DNA of 63,374 bases from Bacillota bacterium (GCA_017889585.1 JAGFZX010000018.1:1-63374), one strand, 5' to 3'; counted from the first letter of the stretch, positions 25,725 to 35,959 are shown. The notes: generated by a model not told the origin, from the sequence alone. Made by a program: numbers and translations.

Positions 25725-27416
25725 TCAAATCTTAAATTTGGCAGTGATGTCATTAAGGCCCGCAGCCATGTGCGATAAGGATTCGGCACTTAAGTGTACT
25801 TCATGGAGGCTGGCACTTTGTTCTTCTGCCGATGCCGCCACAGTCTCAGCACTTACGCTGGTTTCTTCTGATGAAGTCCCGATATTCTGAACATTATTGA
25901 CGACAGACTGCATGCCACGAGCGGTTTCTCCCACAGCCCGACTAATCTGCTCTATGCCTGTTTTTACTTGAGTCAGTTTGCCGATGATCGCCTGGAAACC
26001 TTGTTGCGTTTCGTTGGTTGCCGTTTTACCAGCCACCACTTCCCCATTGGCTTTCGTTACTACATCCACAGCAAACTGTATATCAGTCGTCATTTTACCG
26101 ATGATTTCTTCAATATGATTGGTAGCAACTGCACTTTGCTCAGCTAACTTACGAACTTCTTCCGCTACTACGGAAAAACCTCGCCCAGCTTCGCCTGCTC
26201 TGGCGGCTTCAATGGCAGCATTCAAGGCTAAAAGGTTAGTCTGTCCAGCAATGCTGCGGATGGTTGTGACAATTTGTTGGATATCATCGGAGCCTTTCAC
26301 TAGAGATTCAGATACTTGAGTGATGTTTGACATTGATTTTTCGATGGTGTCATTCTGCGTCACAAGTTTACGAATAAGCTGCATTCCTTGATTGGCATCG
26401 CCAACCGCATCCTGAGTAACGCTGTTAACATGGGAAGCACTGGCACTTATTTCTTCGGCACTGGCACTAGTCTCCTGGATAACAGCGGAAATTTCGGTAA
26501 TATGATTGGTATTCCGATCCGCGCCAGCGGCCACTTCAATAATGGATTGGGCTATACTTTCTGATACCTGCAGTTGTTCTTCTGCTGAGGATAATAACTC
26601 TTGACTGGAAGCTGCCAGTTTATCAGCATCATTTTTAAGGTGGCGAACAATATCCTGCAGTACATGTTTCATCTGAATCAATGCTTCTGCCATATCACCA
26701 ATTTCATCATTACGAGTGGGGTATACATCTTGACTTGATAAATCCAGTTTACTCAGTGACAAGATATCGCCACGCAGATTTCCCATTCTCCGCGCCAGTT
26801 GCCGGCTATACCAAGTTAGAATCGTAATGATTGCAAGAATACCGAACACGCTGGAGGCAATGACGACGGTAAAAGTCATGGTTTGTTTCTCATTGAGTTG
26901 GCGAATGCGTTGTTGTAGGGCATTCTCCTGGGTTGTCATGCCTTCAGCAAACAATTTGTTGACAGTTTCAGTTTTATGGCGGGTTCCTGATAATACAATA
27001 GCATACGTAGGATCATTGTTCTGTTTTAATGCAATGGATTGTTTAATGTCTGCAATATAGTCGAGCAGTGCGATTTGCAGTTTTTCGCCAGCCTGTTTAC
27101 TTTCTATGGCTGTCGTTGCAGCGGTGACTGTTTTTACTGTTTCGTAGCTTTGGTTTAACAAGTTTACTGTATCTGTTGCATATTTTGAATCATTATAAGC
27201 TACATAGCCGCGCATATTGCCTAACCCTTCATGGAAATCATCCTGTGCTTGCTGCAAAATCATCGTTCGTGCCACCGGACCAGATATCAGACCTTGATAA
27301 ACAGTACTCGATTCCTTTAAATCATAGACGGTTATTCCAAGCAAAATGACCATAAATAGTAGGGCTATTCCCATAATAGTACCTAATTGGGTACCAATTG
27401 ATATACGTTTTTTCAT
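25725..27416 (-). CDS. Methyl-accepting chemotaxis protein with four-helix-bundle sensor
   Basis: A 563-residue chemoreceptor. TM1 at about 10-30, a helical 4HB_MCP-type sensor at about 35-185, TM2 at about 187-207, HAMP ([11 protein letters not shown]) and the cytoplasmic signalling domain with [19 protein letters not shown]. The signalling tip has the standard [14 protein letters not shown] sequence, so it should couple to a normal CheA/CheW core. It precedes the dCache receptor on the same strand, 66 bases away; both have their own GGAG sites. Confidence 0.94.
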   Translation of the reverse strand: MKKRISIGTQLGTIMGIALLFMVILLGITVYDLKESSTVYQGLISGPVARTMILQQAQDDFHEGLGNMRGYVAYNDSKYATDTVNLLNQSYETVKTVTAATTAIESKQAGEKLQIALLDYIADIKQSIALKQNNDPTYAIVLSGTRHKTETVNKLFAEGMTTQENALQQRIRQLNEKQTMTFTVVIASSVFGILAIITILTWYSRQLARRMGNLRGDILSLSKLDLSSQDVYPTRNDEIGDMAEALIQMKHVLQDIVRHLKNDADKLAASSQELLSSAEEQLQVSESIAQSIIEVAAGADRNTNHITEISAVIQETSASAEEISASASHVNSVTQDAVGDANQGMQLIRKLVTQNDTIEKSMSNITQVSESLVKGSDDIQQIVTTIRSIAGQTNLLALNAAIEAARAGEAGRGFSVVAEEVRKLAEQSAVATNHIEEIIGKMTTDIQFAVDVVTKANGEVVAGKTATNETQQGFQAIIGKLTQVKTGIEQISRAVGETARGMQSVVNNVQNIGTSSEETSVSAETVAASAEEQSASLHEVHLSAESLSHMAAGLNDITAKFKI

Positions 27417-27500
27417 TTTTTCTTCCTCCTAGTATCGTTAAATTTTGCAATAGATACTCTTGCCGTGCAAAGTATTCGTAACATTCACATATCTAGCTTA

Positions 27501-28733
27501 TTATTCATTACGCATTATCAAATCCTGAGCCCATATCAATGATTCTCGGTAGTATTTCGAAACATCATGCTCATTGATTCTCATTTTATCTACACAACAG
27601 GAATATATTTCCCAATCCCCTTTCTCATAAGACTGGATCAACTGGTATAATACAGAAAATTGATTCTGCCCTTTCTCAAGAAGTGCATGCTTAATCTCTT
27701 CATCTAGAGAAATTTCATCTAATATTTGCCGCAACGGACGGTCAAGCAAAACATCAATATGGGAAAACATGCCCATAAGAAACGCATTGGCTACGCAAGG
27801 TTTCGGCATTCTGCCTGTTGCCAGATTTTCCGCAAAACGTGCCCGAATGAGGGATGCCAGAATCAATTCTCCTGGTTTATCATTGGCAATGCCCTTTAAC
27901 GCAATTAAAGACACCCATTTAGTTAGTTCTTTTTGCCCCAAGAGCGTCAATGCCTGCCGCAAAGAGCTAATTCTATTCCTAAACCCAAATATAGGCGAGT
28001 TAATAAATTTTAAAAGTTGATAAGATAGAGAGACATCTCTTTTTATAATGTCTTCAATTCGGCTAAACTCTAATGCAGGCTTGTTGATTTCCTGTAAAAT
28101 ATGGAGATGATTTGCCTTGTATCCAGGAAGATTTTTGCCAGACATCACTAACGGCTTACAAAAAAAATACCCCTGAAAATAGGAGTATCCCATCTGTAAT
28201 GCCTCCTGAAACTCTTCATGGGTTTCCACCTTTTCGGCCAGAAATTTCACAGGATAACCACGCAGACGTTGAATAATTTCCTGCCGTTCCTTATGTGGCG
28301 TAATACGAAAATCGACTTTAATGATATCAGCCAATTCGATGAGCGGAGTGTATTCGGGCTTAAATACGAAATCATCTAATACTAGTACATAACCCTTCTC
28401 CTTTAACTTTTTACAAGCATTAATGATGTCTTGATCAGGGATAACATCCTCTAAAATTTCCACAGCAATCAATTCCTTGGGTAACATCGCAGGAATATTA
28501 TTTTTTAACGAATTGGTCGTAAAGTTAATAAATGCTCTTTTATTATTTGTCAATGTTTCAATGCCGATCAACAAAAAGGTATTTGCAATTACAGCATGAG
28601 TCGCTTGATCACCGTCCGTTCCATCGTACATATTAATAAAGTTGCTACGAAATAGTAGTTCATAGGCAAAAACATTAAAGTTAGCATCAAAGATGGGCTG
28701 ACGGGCTACATGTACTTCTGTTTTCTGTACCAC
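27501..28733 (-). CDS. EAL-HDOD (YuxH-type) signalling protein
   Basis: A 410-residue protein with an N-terminal EAL-like domain and a C-terminal HDOD domain. In the EAL part the signature is YELLFRS, the catalytic Glu/Asp positions are only partly kept (ILEDV, VLDDFVFKPEYTPL), and phosphodiesterase activity is therefore unlikely. The HDOD part starts near INKPALEFSRIEDIIKRDV. Proteins with this layout bind or sense c-di-GMP state and act on motility and biofilm regulation. It neighbours a GGDEF gene and chemotaxis genes. Start at ATG 28733 with GGAGATC upstream. Confidence 0.87.
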   Translation of the reverse strand: MVQKTEVHVARQPIFDANFNVFAYELLFRSNFINMYDGTDGDQATHAVIANTFLLIGIETLTNNKRAFINFTTNSLKNNIPAMLPKELIAVEILEDVIPDQDIINACKKLKEKGYVLVLDDFVFKPEYTPLIELADIIKVDFRITPHKERQEIIQRLRGYPVKFLAEKVETHEEFQEALQMGYSYFQGYFFCKPLVMSGKNLPGYKANHLHILQEINKPALEFSRIEDIIKRDVSLSYQLLKFINSPIFGFRNRISSLRQALTLLGQKELTKWVSLIALKGIANDKPGELILASLIRARFAENLATGRMPKPCVANAFLMGMFSHIDVLLDRPLRQILDEISLDEEIKHALLEKGQNQFSVLYQLIQSYEKGDWEIYSCCVDKMRINEHDVSKYYRESLIWAQDLIMRNE

Positions 28734-28819
28734 AATGATCTCCTTTCATTATGGAAATTTTTCCACTCCTTATTATCACATTTACGTTACAATTACTAGT
28801 ATGGAGTAGATTCTTTTTC

Positions 28820-29710
28820 CTAGTTATCAGACACAGTACAATTGCGCCCAACTTGTTTAGCCTGATATAAATTTTTATCAACCTTATCTACTAATTGATA
28901 TAGCTCACTTTCTTGTCCAGAAGAAGTATATACGCCGAAACTGGCGGTAATATGAAGGTTGCCTGCTGTGGTGTTAAAAATGGTATGCTCAATAATTTTA
29001 CGGAGTTTTTCTGAAATTTTATACGCCTGCTGCTCTGGGCAGTTGGTCAAGACAAGTAGAAATTCTTCCCCTCCATATCTGGCAAGCCAATCACCGCTGT
29101 TTTGCCGAATATTGTTCTGGAGCTGTGTTGCGAAGCATTTCAATACTTCATCTCCGACAGAGTGCCCATATTGATCGTTAATCGTCTTAAAGTAATCAAT
29201 ATCGGTCATCACAACGGACAACGGCAGATTGGACTGCTGAGCCTCAACTATTTCCACTAGCAATTGTTTATCTATATATCTTCTGTTGTAAATTTGAGTT
29301 AAGGCATCCTTAAAGACCAAATCATTGAATTTCGCAGCAGAACAATAAATATTTGTATTTTTTTCTGTCGTAGGGAGAAAGCTTTCCACTATTGTTTTGT
29401 TGATGCATTTTATGAGTTCCAACGCCACAGTACGTCTATCCATTTCCAGCGGCATGGCGGTAATCATAAATAGCTTCCCTTCATGCATTTCTGTTTTTAC
29501 AAAGGTCTCTTTGGTGTGTATTGCCTGTAGGCAAATACACTCCTTGCAACTTTGCCCACGACTTCCGAAATGATAGTATTGGGAATTGTCAGGAGCATTT
29601 GAAAGAATAGCGGGAAACGAGAGAGATGTTGCTAAGGGATCGATTACTCTTACAATATCATAATATTTTTCTAATATTTTTAAATCTGTAGCAAGGTTTT
29701 TATTCATCAA
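28820..29710 (-). CDS. GGDEF diguanylate cyclase with Cys-bearing N-terminal domain
   Basis: A 296-residue soluble protein. Residues 1-115 form a PAS/Cache-like region with a cluster SCKECICLQA that could bind a metal or sense redox state. Residues 130-292 form the GGDEF domain with active site RYGGEEF and substrate region DIDYFKTINDQYGHSVGD. The inhibitory RxxD position before the active site reads NSGD, so product inhibition is probably lost. It makes cyclic-di-GMP from GTP, and is upstream of the EAL-HDOD gene on the same strand. GGAGGG precedes the ATG. Confidence 0.92.
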   Translation of the reverse strand: MMNKNLATDLKILEKYYDIVRVIDPLATSLSFPAILSNAPDNSQYYHFGSRGQSCKECICLQAIHTKETFVKTEMHEGKLFMITAMPLEMDRRTVALELIKCINKTIVESFLPTTEKNTNIYCSAAKFNDLVFKDALTQIYNRRYIDKQLLVEIVEAQQSNLPLSVVMTDIDYFKTINDQYGHSVGDEVLKCFATQLQNNIRQNSGDWLARYGGEEFLLVLTNCPEQQAYKISEKLRKIIEHTIFNTTAGNLHITASFGVYTSSGQESELYQLVDKVDKNLYQAKQVGRNCTVSDN

Positions 29711-29776
29711 AAAGAGTTCCCTCCTGTGTCAGTACGCCAACAGTATATTTATGTTGGTTTGAATACAACCTAATCA

Positions 29777-29823
29777 TTAAAATGCAAAAAGCATGCCAAG
29801 TAAGCATGCTTTTTGCATTTTAA
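29777..29823. terminator. Perfect 20-bp hairpin between the GGDEF and NtrC-type genes
   Basis: TTAAAATGCAAAAAGCATGC pairs with its complement at 29804-29823 around a 7-nt loop. It is a strong bidirectional terminator, and also the first half of a two-hairpin repeat whose other copy lies at 39689-39880. Confidence 0.85.
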
Positions 29824-29966
29824 TTTTAGATATTGGCGTAGAAGCTTATCATTCGCTACTATAATATAAAAACTAGTACTTCCCAATTTCATTATAGTAG
29901 AAATTAGAGAGGAGAAAAGAACTGCAAAAACTTCCCCAGTGAGAAGTTTTTGTGGGAAGTTTTTGC
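29777..29966. repeat. Two-hairpin dispersed repeat, copy 1
   Basis: The 20-bp hairpin at 29777-29823 and a second hairpin at 29924-29966 (GCAAAAACTTCCC / GGGAAGTTTTTGC, with an internal GAGAAGTTTTTG) are separated by an AT-rich spacer. Copy 2 at 39689-39880 has the same order, similar sequence and similar spacing. The right-hand hairpin begins 2 bases after the stop of the NtrC-type gene and probably terminates it. Confidence 0.7.
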
Positions 29967-29968
29967 AA

Positions 29969-31444
29969 TCAATCCATATTTTCTTCTTTTTTCTTTCGCA
30001 TTTCTTCTAGTCGATAGGATAAAGCTCTACGGGAAATTCCCAAATACTTGGCTGTAGCCGATTGATTGTTATGATGTGCCGCTAAGACTTTCAGAATAAT
30101 ATCCTCGGTGTATTTTTTCAAGGAATAGCCCTGTAAGGGAAAAGGAATTTCCAACATCCCGCTGTTCTCTAAAGAGGAAGAGGGTCGCTCTCCTTGGTGT
30201 TGTAAAAGTCCCATAATGTGTTCTGGTTTTAGTTCTTTATCATTATAAGCAAAAGTGACATACTCGATAATATTCTGCAATTCTCGTACATTCCCTGGCC
30301 AATCATATTCCTCCATAATCCTAGCTGTTTGCGAATCAATCGTGGCAAAATCTTTCTTCTTACGTCGCGAAAATTCCTGTAAAAACATAGTGGCAATAGG
30401 TATAATTTCCTCTTTGCGTTTTCTAAGCGGCGGAATGACAATATGTGCTACTTTCAGACGGAAATACAGATCTTTCCGGAATGTACCTTGTTCTACGCCT
30501 TGTTCCAAAGGTAGATTGGTCGCACAGATCACGCGTATATTGGTTTTGATCTTTTTCAAGCCACCTACCCGATAAAACTCTTTTTCCTGCAGTACGCGGA
30601 GTAACTTTCCCTGTAAATCGGGAGGAATTTCGCCGATTTCATCGAGAAACAAGGTTCCACCATGAGCTAAATCGAACTTGCCTTTTGCTCCTTTTGCCAG
30701 ACTACCAGTAAAAGAACCTGCTTCATGACCGAAAAGTTCGCTTTCAAAAAGAGTCGGGGCCAATGCAGCACAATTAATATCCACAAAAGAGGCAGTACTC
30801 AATGGTTCAAAACCATTTCCATAGTGGATTATCTTGGCAATCACTTCTTTGCCTGTACCAGTCTCGCCCTCAATTAAAACTGGAATGGAGCGATCTATAT
30901 GAAGTTGCTGGGCTTGTTGAACAATTCTTTTCATGCTTTCTGAGAAAATGCCTACTGAGCCAATTATGGATTTTGCAACAATTTGCTTCATGTGAACCAG
31001 CTCGCGCCGAGTTTCTTGGGTTGCCACATTTACCTCATCATAAAAACGTTCTGTCAGAACTTTATTTTCACGCAACAGTGCTTGATGCTCAGCAACTCGT
31101 TCAATAACAGAGGCCAGTTCCTCTGGATTGACGGGTTTTTCTAAATAATCATATACACCTGCACGTAATGCTGTAACAGCTGAGTTTAGGTCGGCATGAC
31201 CAGTGAATAAAACGATATCTGTCTGCCAGCTATTAGGAAACTGGTTAATGGCTGTAGCCAGTTCAACACCAGACATGCCTGGCATTTGAATATCTGATAA
31301 TACTAAGGGGTAATTTTCTACAGTGAATTTCTGCAGTGCTTCTGTACCACTGGCACACTCGGTTACTTCGTGATTCTGGTGTTTCAAAAACCACAGCATA
31401 GCCTGACGGCTATGCTGTTCATCATCTACGAGCAATATCTTCAT
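29969..31444 (-). CDS. NtrC-family sigma-54-dependent response regulator
   Basis: A 491-residue regulator with receiver (1-120; phospho-acceptor Asp in LVLSDIQMPGMSG), AAA+ domain (about 165-400; Walker A GETGTGKE, Walker B GGTLFLDEIGE) and a Fis-type helix-turn-helix at the C-terminus (NNQSATAKYLGISRRALSYR). The sigma-54 contact loop reads GSFTGS instead of GAFTGA; the key Thr is kept. It is the last gene of the chemosensory cluster and the likely transcriptional output of its CheA, as CrdA is in the Che3 system of Myxococcus. The targets are not visible. Confidence 0.92.
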   Translation of the reverse strand: MKILLVDDEQHSRQAMLWFLKHQNHEVTECASGTEALQKFTVENYPLVLSDIQMPGMSGVELATAINQFPNSWQTDIVLFTGHADLNSAVTALRAGVYDYLEKPVNPEELASVIERVAEHQALLRENKVLTERFYDEVNVATQETRRELVHMKQIVAKSIIGSVGIFSESMKRIVQQAQQLHIDRSIPVLIEGETGTGKEVIAKIIHYGNGFEPLSTASFVDINCAALAPTLFESELFGHEAGSFTGSLAKGAKGKFDLAHGGTLFLDEIGEIPPDLQGKLLRVLQEKEFYRVGGLKKIKTNIRVICATNLPLEQGVEQGTFRKDLYFRLKVAHIVIPPLRKRKEEIIPIATMFLQEFSRRKKKDFATIDSQTARIMEEYDWPGNVRELQNIIEYVTFAYNDKELKPEHIMGLLQHQGERPSSSLENSGMLEIPFPLQGYSLKKYTEDIILKVLAAHHNNQSATAKYLGISRRALSYRLEEMRKKKEENMD

Positions 31445-31531
31445 TAGATATCCTCCCTATTACTAGTCTAATCAACAGGTAATAATGTTATAAACAATTA
31501 CCGATTATTACTATTCTTCAAAGTTACATTA

Positions 31532-31801
31532 TCACTTTTTTTTAAGCATATTGGCAATTTTGTCCGTTTGACAAACTATTTCTTTCATACACTCAGTTAA
31601 TTCTTCATCAGGCAGTTTTTTCCCTTGATGAAGTAAATATAGGATACCGCCAGAAATCATTTTTATAGAGTTAAGCGGCTGATTAAGATCATGAACTACT
31701 CTCGCAGGCATTTTATCTATCGAGAATATCTCTTCCGCTTTCACGTCGCCTTCTTCCCCAACTGCCATTGCATCCTGCTCCTTTATTGTTTTGGTAATCA
31801 T
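31532..31801 (-). CDS. Stand-alone HisKA (dimerization/phospho-acceptor) domain protein
   Basis: An 89-residue protein made almost entirely of a HisKA-like two-helix domain: PARVVHDLNQPLNSIKMISG carries the H-box His, followed by a second helix, EELTECMKEIVCQTDKIANM. No ATPase domain follows; only 87 bases lie before the next gene. It may be phosphorylated by, or transfer phosphate from, CheA or the receivers on either side, acting as a phosphotransfer module, or it may be a kinase remnant. It sits 16 bases downstream of the receiver gene, in line with the operon. Confidence 0.7.
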   Translation of the reverse strand: MITKTIKEQDAMAVGEEGDVKAEEIFSIDKMPARVVHDLNQPLNSIKMISGGILYLLHQGKKLPDEELTECMKEIVCQTDKIANMLKKK

Positions 31802-31817
31802 TCCAAAATTCTATATT

Positions 31818-32207
31818 TCAATATAAATTATTCTTTAACGCAACCAAAACAGACTCAGCAAAATTTTCATCTTTTAAAATATAGGTAATTCCTAAATTTT
31901 TCGCTCTCTGGACAATCGTTTCATCCGTCTCACTCGTCAAAATTAGAAACAATAAGTTTGGATAAGCAACATTAATTTTTTCAAAAAGTATAAGTCCATC
32001 TGTATCTGGCAAATACATATCTGATATAACTGCACCATACTCGCTACATTCATCTAACAATCGTAATGCTTCCCCACCGTTTTCAACGCCAGTAACCTTG
32101 TAATTCTCTGTTTCTAACACTAAGGCAATCATTTCCCGCATAAAATTATCATCTTCAATTAGCAACAATTTTATTGGCTTACTACGTAATCCTTTATTTC
32201 CCAACAT
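31818..32207 (-). CDS. Single-domain response regulator (CheY-like)
   Basis: A 129-residue receiver with acidic pair (LLIEDDNFMRE), phospho-acceptor Asp in AVISDMYLPDTDG, Thr/Ser switch (LILTSE) and Lys (YILKDE). No output domain. In this cluster it can take phosphate from the CheA and either act as a phosphate sink or pass it to the stand-alone HisKA protein encoded next. AGGGATAAACTATG gives a reasonable ribosome site. Confidence 0.9.
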   Translation of the reverse strand: MLGNKGLRSKPIKLLLIEDDNFMREMIALVLETENYKVTGVENGGEALRLLDECSEYGAVISDMYLPDTDGLILFEKINVAYPNLLFLILTSETDETIVQRAKNLGITYILKDENFAESVLVALKNNLY

Positions 32208-32228
32208 AGTTTATCCCTCACAAATTTA

Positions 32229-34412
32229 CTACCCGATTAGATTTCGGAGTGTTTCAATCAGATTATTTTGATCAAATGCCCCTTTAATAATATAGGCGTT
32301 AGCTCCTACCTGAATACCCCGTCGCTTATCTTCCGCTTTTTCACGAGAAGTTACGATGATCACTGGAATTTGTCCATATCGCTCATCCTGACGCAAATGC
32401 AAGGTAAGATTGAATCCATCTAGATGAGGCATTTCTACGTCGGTTATAACAGCATCATATACTTTTCGATCCGTCTTTTCAATAGCTTTCATCCCATCCT
32501 CAGCTAAATCCACCTGGTAGCCATAGGATTCAAGAATGCTTTTTACAATGTCCCTTGTATTGGCAGAATCATCAACAACTAAAACGCTTTTCTGATGTTT
32601 TTGGTCATCTGGTACTAAAATCTTACCTCTATCCCTCTTATGTTGCCGGGCTTGCCTTATTAATGCCTCAACTCCAAGTACAGTAATGATCTCATCATTA
32701 CTGCCGATAGTAAATCCAGAAAGCAGAGGCAGATGTTTTACCACTGAAGGTAAAGCTTTTATAACCATGTCAGCTTCACTAACGACATGCTCAACAATTA
32801 AACCCAATCTTTCAGCACCTGATGCCAATACAACAATCAGTAACTCCTTTTGCTCAAGTTTTACAGCTTGTGGGCAATTTAAAATAATCGCAAGTTCCTC
32901 CAGCGGAACAATTTGCTCACGTACGCGCAGCGCTTGTTTGCCGACAACATCAATTACCTGATTGGCAGGAACCATGATTACCTCTTGAACCGAATACGCA
33001 GGTACAACAAAGGTATGATTGGCAGCTGCTACAATCAACATTCGTGAAAGTGCCAGTGTAATTGGCACTTTCAGCAAAACAGTAGTTCCTTTGCCTGCAT
33101 GGGTCTGGATTCTGACAGATCCCTTAAGCGTCTCTGTAATCGTTTGCTTGACTACATTCATCCCTACGCCTCGCCCTGATATGTCAGTAATAATGGGGCT
33201 TGTACTAAAACCAGGCAAAAAGATTAAATCCAGCAATTCCATTTCTGTCAGTTTACTCCCAGCTTCTTCTGTCAGTAAACCTTTCTTTATCGCTGTCATT
33301 TTGAGGTGATCTGAGGATATTCCTGCCCCGTCATCTTGCAGAGTAATCGTCACTCCCCCTGAATCATAAAAAGCAGATAAACGGATGACTCCATGCCGCA
33401 TTTTACCTGCTATAAGTCGATCTTGTGGCAATTCAATACCGTGATCCACTGCATTGCGAATCATATGGAGCAAGCAGTCCCCTAACTGTTCAATGATTTT
33501 GCGATCCAGTTCTGTATCTCCGCCCTCCATCTGAAACTCAACCTCTTTGCCAGTTGTACGGGCAAAATCCCTAATCACACGGTTAATGTTATCAAATACG
33601 GTTGCGATTGGCAGCATCCGTATTCTCAAAGCCTGTTCCTGTAGGTCGGTGGTTAGAAGTCGTTCGCTGACAGCATCATTACGCAATGAATCTTGCATCT
33701 TCCCCAATTGACTATGCATAGTAGCGATGGTTTCTGTCAATTCCTTACGCACATATTCTGCATGCTCATTATGATAATTTTGATCAGATACCAACGCAAG
33801 ACTTGCTGCTGATACTCGCATAATATCATGTATAATATCTGTTTGCTGTTTTTTCCGGTACTGAAAAGAAACTATTTCCCCCATTAACTGGATTAATTCA
33901 TCCAACCGTTCGGCACGTATTTGAACAACATCATGTTGTATGGCTATTGCTTCCCTTTTTGTATCCAAACCACCTTTTTCTGCTGCCTTTAAAGAATTCG
34001 GTACTGAGTACCTCGCCTTTTCTATATCTTTATGTAGTATTTTCTCTAGTTCAGAGCAGACCTGAGGCAACGAGTCTGGCAAGGGGGTTCCCGCAGCAAC
34101 ATCAGCAATCAGTTGGCGGATCGTATCAATACCTTTTAACAAAAGATCCATTACTTCTATTGAAAGAATACTCTGCTCTTTACGAATCCGTTCCAGCATA
34201 TCTTCCATTCGATGCGCTACTTCTGAAATTGCAACCAATTTCAGCATCCTAGCAGCACCTTTTATGGTATGAGCAGTTCGAAAAACCGAATCGATGATCT
34301 CTTTGGCAAAACCGCTCGCCTCTAGCATGAGTAATTCTTTTTCCATCTGATCACAATGTTTAGCAGCTTCTTCTGCAAATCTAGCCAAAAGAAGCGTAAT
34401 ATTCAACGCCAT
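32229..34412 (-). CDS. cheA: Hybrid CheA histidine kinase with C-terminal receiver
   Basis: A 727-residue CheA. The P1 phosphotransfer domain has His48 in FRTAHTIKGAARML; I see no clear P2 domain. P3/P4 contain HMIRNAVDHGIELP (N box) and DDGAGIS, GRGVGMNVV (G boxes). A CheW-like P5 follows, then a receiver from about residue 605 (VVDDSANTRDIV, phospho-acceptor in AVITDVEMPHLDG). The receiver fusion is typical of alternative-function (Frz, Wsp, Che3-like) systems. It is the core kinase of this cluster and should phosphorylate the fused receiver, CheB and the NtrC-type regulator. Confidence 0.94.
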   Translation of the reverse strand: MALNITLLLARFAEEAAKHCDQMEKELLMLEASGFAKEIIDSVFRTAHTIKGAARMLKLVAISEVAHRMEDMLERIRKEQSILSIEVMDLLLKGIDTIRQLIADVAAGTPLPDSLPQVCSELEKILHKDIEKARYSVPNSLKAAEKGGLDTKREAIAIQHDVVQIRAERLDELIQLMGEIVSFQYRKKQQTDIIHDIMRVSAASLALVSDQNYHNEHAEYVRKELTETIATMHSQLGKMQDSLRNDAVSERLLTTDLQEQALRIRMLPIATVFDNINRVIRDFARTTGKEVEFQMEGGDTELDRKIIEQLGDCLLHMIRNAVDHGIELPQDRLIAGKMRHGVIRLSAFYDSGGVTITLQDDGAGISSDHLKMTAIKKGLLTEEAGSKLTEMELLDLIFLPGFSTSPIITDISGRGVGMNVVKQTITETLKGSVRIQTHAGKGTTVLLKVPITLALSRMLIVAAANHTFVVPAYSVQEVIMVPANQVIDVVGKQALRVREQIVPLEELAIILNCPQAVKLEQKELLIVVLASGAERLGLIVEHVVSEADMVIKALPSVVKHLPLLSGFTIGSNDEIITVLGVEALIRQARQHKRDRGKILVPDDQKHQKSVLVVDDSANTRDIVKSILESYGYQVDLAEDGMKAIEKTDRKVYDAVITDVEMPHLDGFNLTLHLRQDERYGQIPVIIVTSREKAEDKRRGIQVGANAYIIKGAFDQNNLIETLRNLIG

Positions 34413-34450
34413 GACTACTATACCCTCCTGTCATTGAGACTCCAGCGAAC

Positions 34451-35959
34451 TCAATCCTTCAAATTTGCTATATTGTATTGACATAATTGGATAAAGTCCT
34501 CTAGCTGAAACGGCACTAGGAAAAAGCTTAATCCGTGATTTTCAAAATTCCCCTGCTTTAATATCCTCATAGCCACTTCATATTCCCGCCCTGCGTAGGA
34601 GATTTCTTTTTGCAGCTGATACACCTCTGCTAAAAAGAAATGAGCCAGCCAACACTCAGGATGTACATAAATAGCTTCCTTAAACCGTTGTATAGCCTCT
34701 TCCATTTGTCCAGCAAACTTTGCTGCCATGCCTAAAAGCAGATAAGCTTCCAGGCAAAAATGATCCACTGCCAGTGCTTCATAACAAACTTCTATGGCTG
34801 CTGCAACGTTTTGCTGATTTAGAAGAATATTGGCCTTTAATGCATACGCCTTAACGAAAAATGAATGATGAGCAATGATTTCATCAAGACGGACAATAGC
34901 TTCATCATATTTTTTAAAATTTACCAGTTGCAGTGCCTCTGCAAATATTTCTTGGCATCTATCACCTTTATTATTCATTGGAGGTTCGGGGGTATGGCTT
35001 GATAAACCATAGTGTAAACTTCTTGATTCGGCTTTCGTTGTCCGCCGTTTTATCTGGGGAGGAACAAGATGATTCCGCTGTACAGTATGCTTATCAATTC
35101 CTGTTATCGCCCCTGCAACTGTATCTTGACTAAGGATTGAAGGATTGTTCTGTTTTCGATAATAAAAGGTTTCGCCACTTTTAACCAATGGCAGTACATT
35201 GTTATTATGGTATAGCATTTCTGTACAGCTTAGAAATAAGCATCCACCATGATTGAGCAAATTAGCCAAACGACGAAATGCTTCCTTCCGTTGCTCTTTA
35301 GAAAAATAAATAGACACATTCCGGTAAAATATAATATCCGTGGTTCGAATCCAATCTGGATATACCTGTTCAAATAAATTTAAGCATTCAAACCGTACTT
35401 TTTCTTTTACAAAGTTTTTAATAGTAAAGCTTTCTTTAGACATGCGCTCAAAGTAGCGATCCTGAATATCTTTGGGACAGGAACGAAAAGAATATAAGCC
35501 ATATAAACCAACTTGAGCCTTTTGTATTGCTTCCTTATCCACATCAACACCAATTACCTCAAAGTCCCAATCAATTCCCGCACCAGGTATTTTAAGAATA
35601 GCGATCGCCATAGAATATGCTTCTTCACCTGTTGAGCATCCGGCACTCACCACACGAAGAAAAGGACGTTTTTGCCCTTTCCTTACCAATTCTGGAATGA
35701 CCTGCATTGCCATAACATCAAAGTGGATCGGTTCACGAAAGAAATAGGTTTCATTCACTGTTAATAAATGAATAAGCTGCAAACTTTCTTCTTCCCGTTG
35801 TTGTAGCAAATACAGATACTCACTCACAGTAGAAAATGCACATACCTTAATACGTTTTTCCACAGCCTCTTGCAGTAGCTCCAGTTGTTGATGACGAAAC
35901 TCCAAACCATAGCGCTGGTTAATGAATAATTTCAACTCTTCTAACTCAACTTTTGTCAT
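34451..35959 (-). CDS. cheR: CheR methyltransferase with C-terminal TPR domain
   Basis: A 502-residue chemoreceptor glutamate methyltransferase. The N-terminal helical domain and Rossmann domain contain the SAM site (VVSAGCSTGEEAYSMAI) and the GVDVDKEAI and FYRNVSIYF motifs; the usual N in RNVxIYF is present. The C-terminal 160 residues form three to four TPR units (KYDEAIVRLDEIIAHHSF, FAGQMEEAIQRFKEAIYVHP). CheR-TPR fusions (WspC, FrzF) occur in alternative-function clusters. Its start overlaps the CheB stop by four bases (ATGA). Confidence 0.93.
   Translation of the reverse strand: MTKVELEELKLFINQRYGLEFRHQQLELLQEAVEKRIKVCAFSTVSEYLYLLQQREEESLQLIHLLTVNETYFFREPIHFDVMAMQVIPELVRKGQKRPFLRVVSAGCSTGEEAYSMAIAILKIPGAGIDWDFEVIGVDVDKEAIQKAQVGLYGLYSFRSCPKDIQDRYFERMSKESFTIKNFVKEKVRFECLNLFEQVYPDWIRTTDIIFYRNVSIYFSKEQRKEAFRRLANLLNHGGCLFLSCTEMLYHNNNVLPLVKSGETFYYRKQNNPSILSQDTVAGAITGIDKHTVQRNHLVPPQIKRRTTKAESRSLHYGLSSHTPEPPMNNKGDRCQEIFAEALQLVNFKKYDEAIVRLDEIIAHHSFFVKAYALKANILLNQQNVAAAIEVCYEALAVDHFCLEAYLLLGMAAKFAGQMEEAIQRFKEAIYVHPECWLAHFFLAEVYQLQKEISYAGREYEVAMRILKQGNFENHGLSFFLVPFQLEDFIQLCQYNIANLKD

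Noticed and set aside
35341-35360. GGTTCGAATCC, resembling a tRNA T-arm
   Set aside because: No acceptor stem, anticodon arm or D-arm can be formed around it, and it lies in the middle of the cheR coding region.
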